The notes: a model not told the origin generated them from the letters alone. Positions 1 to 4,979 are shown, numbered from the stretch's first letter. The stretch is 6,144 nucleotides of DNA from Bacillota bacterium (GCA_023410885.1 JAEYPI010000269.1:1-6144), one strand, 5' to 3'. Numbers and translations are program-made.

Positions 1-3
1 CAT
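1..3 (-). CDS. Start of a leftward gene cut by the window edge
   Basis: On the minus strand an ATG occupies the first three bases of the window. It is preceded by GGAGGTG (plus positions 10-16) at a 6-nt spacing, which is a near-ideal Shine-Dalgarno arrangement. Nothing beyond the start codon is visible, so no product can be proposed. If this start is real, bases 4 to about 135 form the spacer between two divergent transcription units, which explains why the left 300 bases hold no other gene. The strength of the ribosome binding site is the only support. Confidence 0.45.
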
Positions 4-135
4 AATGGACACCTCCAATTTACTGGGCTTAATTTGAATGTTATAGGATGATTGCTAATTATAATATAAATATACCCGCAAGCGTCACCTTAGAAACATC
101 GGCAGGCCTATTCTATATCAGATATTAAGCTTTGC

Positions 136-164
136 TTGCTTAGCATCAAAAAATGTGTTATAAA
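136..164 (+). promoter_or_regulatory. Probable sigma-A promoter of the Na+-pump unit
   Basis: TTGCTT at 136-141 and TATAAA at 159-164 are separated by exactly 17 bp, and the -10 is preceded by TGT (156-158), an extended -10 motif. Transcription would begin near 171. No equally good promoter lies between the terminator at 247-282 and the first small ORF at 343, so this is the best candidate for driving the downstream unit. That would place the terminator inside its leader. Confidence 0.5.
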
Positions 165-170
165 TAGAGA

Positions 171-282
171 GTATTTTAACTGAATAAATTCTCTAGATAC
201 GGTTGGGTGGATTAATATCCACTTTCAAGATGATATAAACTTCCGGGGTGGGAAGCTCTTTTGTTGAGCTTCCCACCTTTTT
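171..282 (+). promoter_or_regulatory. Candidate attenuator leader (riboswitch-like), class unknown
   Basis: The predicted transcript start (about 171) is followed by a hairpin with GTGGAT (207-212) paired to ATCCAC (217-222), then by the intrinsic terminator at 247-282. GGGTGG occurs twice, at 205-210 in the first hairpin and at 246-251 in the terminator's 5' arm. Thus 206-210 could pair with the terminator's 3' CCACC (273-277), and TCCAC (218-222) could pair with GTGGG (248-252). These pairings exclude the drawn hairpins, which is the geometry of a two-state switch. I recognise no known riboswitch consensus. The terminator might instead simply insulate the genes from upstream transcription. 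Confidence 0.33.
247..282 (+). terminator. Strong intrinsic terminator upstream of the pump genes
   Basis: A perfect 12-bp stem pairs GGTGGGAAGCTC (247-258) with GAGCTTCCCACC (266-277) around a 7-nt loop and is followed at once by five T residues. No coding region ends just upstream, so it is either a leader attenuator for the downstream unit or a stop for a short untranslated transcript from the 136-164 promoter. Confidence 0.88.
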
Positions 283-342
283 GCAGATAGAGGCTAAGGT
301 TAATTATAGGCAAATTATTAATAATTATATAAGGAGAAGTCG

Positions 343-438
343 ATGATGAAAATCAATATTACAGAAACGATGCCTTTCTCAGGCCTTGAGGGCATCCTAA
401 AAATCCTTGATAAGGGAGGTACGTATGTCTATATTTGA
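343..438 (+). CDS. 31-residue ORF leading the Na+-pump unit, function unknown
   Basis: A 31-codon frame begins with tandem ATGs at 343 and 346 behind AAGGAG (331-336), so translation is plausible. The peptide is short and not markedly hydrophobic; it begins MMKINITETM and ends GGTYVYI. I recognise no family. Its last 14 nt overlap the start of the next small gene, whose ribosome binding site (AAGGGAGG, 412-419) lies inside it, which suggests translational coupling. It could be a small accessory subunit (Veillonella methylmalonyl-CoA decarboxylase has a short epsilon subunit, but I see no resemblance), a leader peptide that sets expression of the membrane subunits, or the remnant of a larger gene. 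The start signal is well supported and the function is not. Confidence 0.5.
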   Translation: MMKINITETMPFSGLEGILKILDKGGTYVYI

Positions 439-535
439 TAGTTTTGCTGTAGCGTTTTTCTGCCTGGCATTCGTATTCTTTGTCCTCGCTATTTTATTTG
501 CCTTAATAAAAATATTATCCTGGGTTTTAAGGTGA
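425..535 (+). CDS. Minimal OadG-like (gamma) membrane subunit of a Na+-pumping decarboxylase
   Basis: This 36-residue protein has one predicted membrane helix (about residues 7-28, rich in Phe, Leu, Val and Ala) followed by a short basic tail with Lys29, Trp33 and Arg36. It is preceded by an excellent ribosome binding site, AAGGGAGG (412-419), 5 nt before the ATG. OadG/gamma subunits of oxaloacetate, methylmalonyl-CoA and glutaconyl-CoA decarboxylases anchor the carboxyltransferase to the beta subunit through an N-terminal helix plus a soluble tail. Here only the helix part exists and the Pro/Ala linker and C-terminal region are missing. The position, 47 nt before a beta-subunit gene and in the same direction, is the main reason for the assignment. 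The sequence is too short for certainty, and it could be another small membrane partner of the beta subunit. Confidence 0.62.
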   Translation: MSIFDSFAVAFFCLAFVFFVLAILFALIKILSWVLR

Positions 536-582
536 AAAATTGCGATTATCCTTACATCATACATTAATGAGGTGAACACAAA

Positions 583-1722
583 ATGTTTTTAGATGCAATT
601 AAAACCATTTGGGAAGGTTCAGGCTTTGCAAATATCACCTGGCAGCAGTGTCTTATGATTGGATTGGCCTGTTTTCTTATTTATCTTGCTATAGTTAAAA
701 AATTTGAACCGTTGCTGCTTTTACCCATCGCATTCGGGATGCTGCTTGTTAATCTACCCTTTACGGGCCTCATGACCGGACCTGCAGAAGGCTCGTCCGA
801 GCCGGGAGGATTGCTGTATTATCTATACATGGGGGTTAAGCTAGGAATATATCCCTCTCTGATTTTCCTTGGTATCGGTGCAATGACAGATTTCGGTCCG
901 CTTATTGCAAGACCGTCGGGCTTATTTCTGGGGGCAGCCGCACAATTTGGCATATGTATTGCTTTTATTATAGCAGTTGCTCTTGGCTTTACACCGCAGG
1001 AAGCTGCTTCCATAGGTATCATAGGCGGTGCGGACGGGCCTACTGCCATCTATCTTACCACAAGGCTGGCTCCTGATTTATTGCCGGCCATAGCTATAGC
1101 CGCTTATTCTTACATGGCTTTAATACCCATGATACAGCCACCGCTTATGAGGCTTCTGACAACAAAGAAGGAACGGGAAATTAGCATGGAGCAATTGCGA
1201 GAAGTATCCAAACTCGAAAAAATATGCTTCCCTATTGCCGTTTCAATCTTCTGTATCCTATTACTGCCTTCTGTTGCGCCGTTGATCGGTATGTTGATGC
1301 TGGGCAACTTGTTCAGGGAGTCCGGTGTCGTGGAGAGACTTTCAAATACGGTACAAAATGCCCTGATTAATATTGTTACCATCTTCCTTGGTGTTACAGT
1401 GGGTGCTACGGCAGTTGCTGATAGGTTCTTAAGACCGGAGACTCTAAAGATCATCGGCCTTGGCCTGATGGCTTTTATATTCAGTACCATTGGCGGACTG
1501 CTTTTTGGTAAGCTCATGTGCTGGCTATCTGGTGGAAAAATCAATCCGCTCATCGGATCTGCCGGAGTTTCCGCTGTTCCAATGGCGGCAAGAGTCTCTC
1601 AGGTCGAGGGCCAAAAAGCAAATCCATCAAATTTCCTACTTATGCATGCTATGGGCCCCAATGTGGCAGGAGTAATAGGATCGGCTGTAGCCGCAGGTAT
1701 ATTGCTAGCGTTGTTTGGCTAA
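583..1722 (+). CDS. Na+-translocating decarboxylase beta subunit (OadB/GcdB/MmdB family)
   Basis: This 379-residue integral membrane protein is the family that couples decarboxylation of carboxybiotin to Na+ export in oxaloacetate, glutaconyl-CoA, methylmalonyl-CoA and malonate decarboxylases. Signature segments are GIIGGADGPTAIY (about 145-157) and NPLIGSAGVSAVPMAAR (321-337), plus MGPN at 357-360. The residues studied in Klebsiella OadB (Asp203, Tyr229, Asn373, Gly377, Ser382, Arg389) all map here with one constant offset of 52: Asp151, Tyr177, Asn321, Gly325, Ser330 and Arg337. The Na+ path therefore looks intact. Many hydrophobic segments span the length. GAGGTG (569-574) lies 8 nt before the ATG. 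It follows a mini-gamma gene, but no carboxyltransferase (alpha) or biotin carrier gene is nearby, so the substrate cannot be assigned. A long stem-loop follows the stop codon. Confidence 0.95.
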   Translation: MFLDAIKTIWEGSGFANITWQQCLMIGLACFLIYLAIVKKFEPLLLLPIAFGMLLVNLPFTGLMTGPAEGSSEPGGLLYYLYMGVKLGIYPSLIFLGIGAMTDFGPLIARPSGLFLGAAAQFGICIAFIIAVALGFTPQEAASIGIIGGADGPTAIYLTTRLAPDLLPAIAIAAYSYMALIPMIQPPLMRLLTTKKEREISMEQLREVSKLEKICFPIAVSIFCILLLPSVAPLIGMLMLGNLFRESGVVERLSNTVQNALINIVTIFLGVTVGATAVADRFLRPETLKIIGLGLMAFIFSTIGGLLFGKLMCWLSGGKINPLIGSAGVSAVPMAARVSQVEGQKANPSNFLLMHAMGPNVAGVIGSAVAAGILLALFG

Positions 1723-1726
1723 GGTT

Positions 1727-1771
1727 GATGGCAGGGTTCTGGCCATACCGGATGGATAGAACCCTGCCATC
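1727..1771. terminator. Long stem-loop between convergent genes
   Basis: A perfect 14-bp stem pairs GATGGCAGGGTTCT (1727-1740) with AGAACCCTGCCATC (1758-1771), and a further CCAT/ATGG pairing sits inside the 17-nt loop. It lies 4 nt after the beta-subunit stop and 34 nt beyond the end of the convergent dehydrogenase. Neither side has a proper T-tract, so it may act as a 3'-end stabiliser or a weak bidirectional terminator. Confidence 0.55.
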
Positions 1772-1805
1772 ATCATACCTTCCACATCTTTTACTATTAC
1801 TGAAC

Positions 1806-2522
1806 TTACCAGGGAAGCACCCTCCCTTGATAATCCAGATACATCGGTGCATTTAGATCAGTTTGCTCCACGGTCAATGCATAAATACCCTCTGCAGAAT
1901 CCTCCGCTTCAACAGTTGCCTCTTCATTGAACCTCCCCAGCATATAGGATCTTACCCAGCCGGGATGAACGGCTAATACTTTCACACCATACGCCTTCAT
2001 ATGGTTCTGTAAAATGACACATTGCATATTCAAAGCCGCTTTTGACATAGAATAGCCATATTCTTTTTCACGCCAGCAATCCCCTACGCTACCTGCTTCT
2101 GATGAAATATTCACTACTAATTTTCTTGTTCCCTTTAGGAGTAGAGGCATCAGCGCTTGGGTTACTCTTAGTGGTCCAAGCGCGTTAACATCATACATCC
2201 TTTTCATATCCTCAAAGTTCAGATCTTTCAATATGCTTCCTGCAAATTCATCTAAATAAATACCGGCATTATTTATTAAGATATCCAGCTCTTGTGCATG
2301 CTGCCTGATATCCTCTGCTGCATTCTGTACGGATTGATCATCAGAAATATCTAAAGGTAGAATAAACAGCTGATTCGGATACAATCTCTTTTGCTCAGGC
2401 AATTCATGCCAGTTGGTTAAGTAGCTGCCCGCATAGACAATATAGCCATTCCTAATGAACTTCTTTACCAGAGCCAATCCCAGACCTCGGTCCCCACCTG
2501 TTATAAATACATGGTTATTCAT
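1806..2522 (-). CDS. Short-chain dehydrogenase/reductase (SDR family), substrate unknown
   Basis: This is an NAD(P)-dependent oxidoreductase with a Rossmann fold. Numbering from the chosen start (238 residues), it has TGGDRGLG (8-15, the TGxxxGxG cofactor loop), NNAG (84-87), the structural Asn in DVNALG (Asn113), the catalytic serine in NISSEAG (140/141), the YSMSK catalytic pair Tyr157/Lys161, and VHPGWV (185-190). The length fits a classical single-domain SDR. The start is uncertain: the frame stays open upstream to ATGs at 2534 and 2591, the latter giving 261 residues, and none has a good ribosome binding site. I chose the ATG 5 codons before the first beta strand because SDR homology begins there. 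The protein stands alone, convergent with the pump genes and divergent from the repeat protein, so context gives no substrate. Confidence 0.9.
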   Translation of the reverse strand: MNNHVFITGGDRGLGLALVKKFIRNGYIVYAGSYLTNWHELPEQKRLYPNQLFILPLDISDDQSVQNAAEDIRQHAQELDILINNAGIYLDEFAGSILKDLNFEDMKRMYDVNALGPLRVTQALMPLLLKGTRKLVVNISSEAGSVGDCWREKEYGYSMSKAALNMQCVILQNHMKAYGVKVLAVHPGWVRSYMLGRFNEEATVEAEDSAEGIYALTVEQTDLNAPMYLDYQGRVLPW

Positions 2523-2650
2523 TTTATCAGTCATTGTAAGGCATACTGCATACCTGTAATTTATAGACTTGCTTATCTGATCTTCATTCATTTGGTGAGC
2601 TGTTAGCCTTTACCAAAAAAATCCTTGAAAAATAATAGTTCCCATTTAAT

Positions 2651-2679
2651 AGTATATATTCGAAAAAGATTTCAAACAA
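2651..2679 (-). promoter_or_regulatory. Possible promoter for the dehydrogenase gene
   Basis: On the minus strand TTGTTT (plus 2674-2679) and TATACT (plus 2651-2656) are separated by 17 bp. Transcription would start near 2644, giving a leader of about 50 to 120 nt depending on which start codon is used. The -10 matches well and the -35 matches only in its first three bases. Confidence 0.4.
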
Positions 2680-2803
2680 GAGAATGTCGTATTTGATAAA
2701 CTGCAAAGCTTTTATTTGCCCCACGATTAGCGCCTTATATGTAACATCGCATACTATTTCCGAATATGATGGAATATAAAGCTATAAGGAGATGAATCTA
2801 TTT

Positions 2804-3637
2804 ATGTTTCCACCTGGTACAAGCCAACCGTTTATAAGCCAGAATCCGGATATCATGTATACTCAATTACCGGGAATGCAAGGACAACCCTTCACACAAG
2901 ATTTTATGTCAATGCCCCAGTTGTATCCGCTGCAGGATCCTCAAAGCATGTTTGGAGATAGCGGTTTCAGCAACAATAGCATGGTGGGCGATAACAGCTT
3001 CGGCAGTAACAGCATGTTTGAAGAAAATCGCTTTATCAATAATGCTATGTTTGAAGATAACCGCTTCAACAATATGGGCATGTTTGAAGACAACCGCTTC
3101 AGCAATATGGGCATGTCTGAAGATAATCGCTTCATGAAAAATAGCAATGTACGTCCTGAAGCTAACGCAAGGAGAGATCCTCCGCCTCTTTTAAGTAATA
3201 ATCCGGCAACTGCCACCATTGTTCTTTTTAAAGAGCTGACGGCGTATCCCAATTATGGGAACCCCAGCAGAAATGCGGATATTTTATACACAGGAACCCG
3301 GGGAACATGGACCTTTGAATCGCCTGCTTTTTTGTTTGTCCCCGGCAATTTAAGAGCTCAACTCAGAATAAGTGCCGTCCTTGATGATCATACAAATGTA
3401 CCTGTTAACCGTTACTCTGCAAGAATCACAATCAATGGCACTGTGGTCCATAACGGACGAGTTCCCCTGGTGCATGGTATGCCTGTGGGCGGCATTTTTA
3501 ATAACTGGAGAGACCTAACTTTCAATGTGCCGAACCTAAGAAGGGTGAACCGGGTAACAATCGAAAACACATCCAACACAAATCCTGATGACTGGATTGG
3601 CTTGGACTGGATGGAATTACGACTTATGCCGCGATAA
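2804..3637 (+). CDS. Uncharacterised protein with six 11-residue repeats and a beta-rich C-terminal domain
   Basis: No family was recognised. The 277-residue product has three parts: a Pro/Gln/Met-rich head (1-47), six contiguous 11-residue repeats (48-113) close to xMFEDNRFxNM, and, after a polar linker, a C-terminal domain (about 135-277) with alternating strands and late aromatic segments such as DWIGLDWMEL. The last part resembles a beta-sandwich or carbohydrate-binding-like fold by eye only. There is no signal peptide, no membrane segment and no cysteine. The start rests on AAGGAGATGA (2786-2795), one mismatch from the full anti-16S consensus. The in-frame ATG at 2792 overlaps this site, so the next ATG at 2804 is favoured (281 residues otherwise). 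A structural protein of the spore or cell surface would fit the low-complexity repeats, but this is inference. Confidence 0.8.
   Translation: MFPPGTSQPFISQNPDIMYTQLPGMQGQPFTQDFMSMPQLYPLQDPQSMFGDSGFSNNSMVGDNSFGSNSMFEENRFINNAMFEDNRFNNMGMFEDNRFSNMGMSEDNRFMKNSNVRPEANARRDPPPLLSNNPATATIVLFKELTAYPNYGNPSRNADILYTGTRGTWTFESPAFLFVPGNLRAQLRISAVLDDHTNVPVNRYSARITINGTVVHNGRVPLVHGMPVGGIFNNWRDLTFNVPNLRRVNRVTIENTSNTNPDDWIGLDWMELRLMPR
2945..3142 (+). repeat. Six tandem 33-bp in-frame repeats
   Basis: Six perfectly phased 33-bp units encode SMFGDSGFSNN, SMVGDNSFGSN, SMFEENRFINN, AMFEDNRFNNM, GMFEDNRFSNM and GMSEDNRFMKN. Met2, Phe8 and residue-5 Asp/Glu positions are nearly invariant. Units 3 to 6 are closest to each other, while units 1 and 2 have diverged to Gly/Ser-rich versions. 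This suggests older and younger duplications, and copy number may vary between strains. Confidence 0.92.
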
Positions 3638-3746
3638 TAGAGAAGAACGTACCACAAGCCTCGACCCATAAAATAGAGGTACGTTCCTTAAGAACGTACC
3701 ACAAGCCTCGATTCATAATCGAGAGGAGGCTGAGTAGCCTCCTCTC
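3634..3746 (+). repeat. Box-and-palindrome repeat array, left cluster
   Basis: Two short boxes recur. A left box close to ATAAAATAGAG lies at 3634-3642, 3668-3678 and 3715-3723 (the last two 47 nt apart). A right box, ACAAGCCTCGA, lies at 3654-3664 and 3701-3711 (also 47 nt apart). Between boxes lie different palindromes: GGTACGTTC (3678-3686) pairs with GAACGTACC at 3692-3700 or, alternatively, with the copy at 3645-3653, and the third unit carries an 11-bp stem (3721-3746). The exact repeat is 22 nt (3643-3664 and 3690-3711). The first left box overlaps the stop codon of the repeat-protein gene. The same boxes recur at 4376-4487. Confidence 0.8.
3721..3746. terminator. Probable terminator hairpin after the repeat-protein gene
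   Basis: GAGAGGAGGCT (3721-3731) and AGCCTCCTCTC (3736-3746) form a perfect 11-bp stem with a GAGT tetraloop. The tail is AT-rich (ATTCATTTAT) rather than a pure T-run. It lies between the rightward repeat-protein gene and the leftward YbaK-type gene, and could serve either. It is also the palindrome of the third repeat unit. Confidence 0.55.
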
Positions 3747-3793
3747 ATTCATTTATATTCCTCCTAGGCCTGCCTATTTTCCTGAGGCATCCC

Positions 3794-4273
3794 CTATACG
3801 TCATCGTACCATCCTTTGCAAACATCAACCCATTCACTATAGCCTGAGTATTTTTCAAGCTCCGGAATACTTAACTCAATTGCGCTATTACTGCTTCCGC
3901 AAGCTGGGAACACCGTTTCAAAGCGTTTTAATGACTCATCGAGATAAACTGTAACACCCTCGTTAATGCCGAAAGGACAAACACCTCCAACAGCATGCCC
4001 CACTAACGCCATAACCTCATCAGGAGTGAGCATTTTTGCTTTTGTCTCAAACTTTGCCTTGTACTTCGGGTTATCAATTTTTGCATCCCCGGCAGTAACA
4101 ATAAGAATGGCCTTATCGTTTACTCTAAAGGACAAGGTCTTTGCTATTCGTTCCGGTTGACATTCAAGTGCTATGGCCGCTAGCTCAACTGTAGCACTCG
4201 AAACCTCAAATTCCCGTATCTGATTTTCCATATTCCATCGGCTGAAATAGGCTCTTACTCTTTCAATCGCCAC
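3794..4273 (-). CDS. YbaK/EbsC-family aminoacyl-tRNA deacylase
   Basis: This 159-residue protein belongs to the YbaK/ProX/EbsC editing superfamily, whose members hydrolyse mischarged tRNAs such as Cys-tRNAPro or Ala-tRNAPro in the cytoplasm. Visible features are IAKTLSFRV with the conserved lysine (Lys45), a GDAKID segment (62-67), the substrate-pocket GGVCPFG loop (96-102) and the ACGSSNSAIELS segment (124-135). The full domain is present and the length is normal for a stand-alone editor. Translation starts at GTG (4271-4273), supported by GGGAGG (plus 4282-4287) 8 nt upstream. The internal ATG at codon 15 lacks such a site. tRNA specificity cannot be read from the sequence. The gene lies alone between two clusters of a palindromic repeat. 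Confidence 0.9.
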   Translation of the reverse strand: MAIERVRAYFSRWNMENQIREFEVSSATVELAAIALECQPERIAKTLSFRVNDKAILIVTAGDAKIDNPKYKAKFETKAKMLTPDEVMALVGHAVGGVCPFGINEGVTVYLDESLKRFETVFPACGSSNSAIELSIPELEKYSGYSEWVDVCKGWYDDV

Positions 4274-4308
4274 TATGACTTCCTCCCATTGGTTTTAATC
4301 CTTATATC

Positions 4309-4337
4309 ACCATATAATAAAACGAAGCATAAGGCAA
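4309..4337 (-). promoter_or_regulatory. Weak candidate promoter for the YbaK-type gene
   Basis: On the minus strand TTGCCT (plus 4332-4337) and TATGGT (plus 4309-4314) are 17 bp apart. This would give a leader of about 30 nt containing the GGGAGG site. Both hexamers are imperfect. Confidence 0.3.
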
Positions 4338-4375
4338 GTTCTGTAGTCCTGGGTCCGTATGTTTTTCCTTCTTGT

Positions 4376-4487
4376 GAAATAGAGGAATAGAGATGCATTT
4401 CTAAAGAAATGCATCACAAGCCTCGACCTGTATATGATTCGACCCCCTAAAATAGGGGGTCGCATACAGTATTCAGCAAGCCTTTGA
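4376..4487 (+). repeat. Box-and-palindrome repeat array, right cluster
   Basis: The boxes seen at 3634-3746 recur in the same orientation: left box GAAATAGAG (4376-4384), then a palindrome of two 11-bp arms (GATGCATTTCT at 4392-4402 and AGAAATGCATC at 4405-4415), then ACAAGCCTCGA (4416-4426). A second unit follows: CGACCCCCTA (4440-4449) pairs with TAGGGGGTCG (4453-4462), enclosed by CTGTAT (4428-4433) and ATACAG (4464-4469), with a degenerate right box CAAGCCTTTGA (4477-4487). The palindrome sequences differ from those in the left cluster while the boxes are kept. The second hairpin may also end the leftward UPF0180 transcript, but no clear T-tract follows on that strand. Confidence 0.75.
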
Positions 4488-4504
4488 ATGATATTGTATA
4501 GTTA

Positions 4505-4768
4505 TTATTGCTTAAGCGTTGTAGTGATTTGGTTATATACCTGTTCTGCTGTTAAACCTTTTGCATCAATAATCGGTATTGGGGATACGACATCCTGCAT
4601 ACCCAAAAAATCCTTGTTCATACCTGTAACGACAAGGGCATCGTATTGATCCATATTTTTTCCGAATTCCTCACTAAACTCTATGCTTTCAACCTTATAT
4701 CCTTTTTCAGAAAGCAACTCGGCAACCGGTGTCAAATTATGTTCAACGGCAATAGTCTTATTCATCAT
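4505..4768 (-). CDS. UPF0180 (YkuS-like) small protein
   Basis: This 87-residue cytoplasmic protein matches the UPF0180 pattern of Bacillus YkuS and clostridial relatives: an N-terminal IAVEHNLTPVAELLSEKGYKV segment (two conserved halves around LTPVAELL), a central YDALVVTGMNKDFLGMQD, and a C-terminal PIIDAKGLTAEQVYNQI. The alternating strand-helix pattern suggests a compact alpha/beta fold. The family has no established function. The start has two adjacent ATGs (4766-4768 and 4763-4765) behind GGAAGG (plus 4779-4784), and the first has the better spacing (10 nt against 13). The gene is divergent from birA and upstream of the YbaK-type gene in the same direction, but the repeat cluster and 231 nt separate those two, so an operon is unlikely. 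Confidence 0.88.
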   Translation of the reverse strand: MMNKTIAVEHNLTPVAELLSEKGYKVESIEFSEEFGKNMDQYDALVVTGMNKDFLGMQDVVSPIPIIDAKGLTAEQVYNQITTTLKQ

Positions 4769-4857
4769 TTATAGCTATCCTTCCTTTCCTTTCATTTTGT
4801 CTGCGAAGCTTATATTTATTGTTTGCATTATCCCTCTTTCTATTCTGTAGAAAACAT

Positions 4858-4877
4858 TTTAACAAATCTTTGTTAAA
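4858..4877. promoter_or_regulatory. Perfect 9-2-9 dyad, possible operator
   Basis: TTTAACAAA (4858-4866) and TTTGTTAAA (4869-4877) form a perfect inverted repeat around TC. It lies in the divergent spacer between the UPF0180 gene and birA, about 90 bp upstream of the UPF0180 start and about 100 bp upstream of the birA -35. The half-sites resemble those bound by Gram-positive BirA (TTGTTAAC / GTTAACAA), but their order is reversed and the spacing is wrong, so I do not call it a biotin operator. Confidence 0.4.
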
Positions 4878-4936
4878 TCCTAATTTCCTATTTAAGCTTC
4901 ATAAAAAAGGTGATTTTTTTGCAGGTGAGAAATCCC

Positions 4937-4956
4937 TTGACATTAGCATAAGTCAA
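4937..4956. promoter_or_regulatory. TTGAC/GTCAA dyad upstream of the birA promoter
   Basis: TTGAC (4937-4941) and GTCAA (4952-4956) form an inverted repeat around a 10-nt AT-rich centre, 24 bp upstream of the proposed birA -35. The size suits a small helix-turn-helix dimer. No known consensus is matched, and the left arm contains TTGACA without a usable -10 downstream. Confidence 0.22.
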
Positions 4957-4979
4957 TCACTGGAGCAATGTCCGTATTC

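Noticed and set aside
34..65. TTGAAT and TATAAT as a second rightward promoter
   Set aside because: The spacer is 20 bp, and the promoter at 136-164 has a correct spacer and an extended -10.
201..222. GGGTGG followed by a short stem, resembling the T-box sequence
   Set aside because: The conserved ACCGCG part is missing, no specifier-loop stem was found, and the downstream gene is not an amino-acid or tRNA-synthetase gene.
397..579. Leftward 60-residue ORF
   Set aside because: It lies antisense to the two small genes that have ribosome binding sites, has no such site itself, and its low-complexity composition comes from the AT-rich plus-strand sequence.
819..1553. Leftward ORFs antisense to the beta-subunit gene
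   Set aside because: They are frame shadows of a strongly conserved membrane protein and have no ribosome binding sites.
2941..3252. Leftward 103-residue Leu/Lys/Ser repetitive ORF
   Set aside because: Its repeats are the mirror of the 33-bp repeats in the rightward gene, and the plus-strand frame has the ribosome binding site and a domain after the repeats.
3634..4487. CRISPR array or integron attC sites as an explanation of the repeats
   Set aside because: There are only a few units with irregular spacing, the intervals are palindromes rather than unique spacers, and the GTTRRRY/RYYYAAC core of attC sites is absent.
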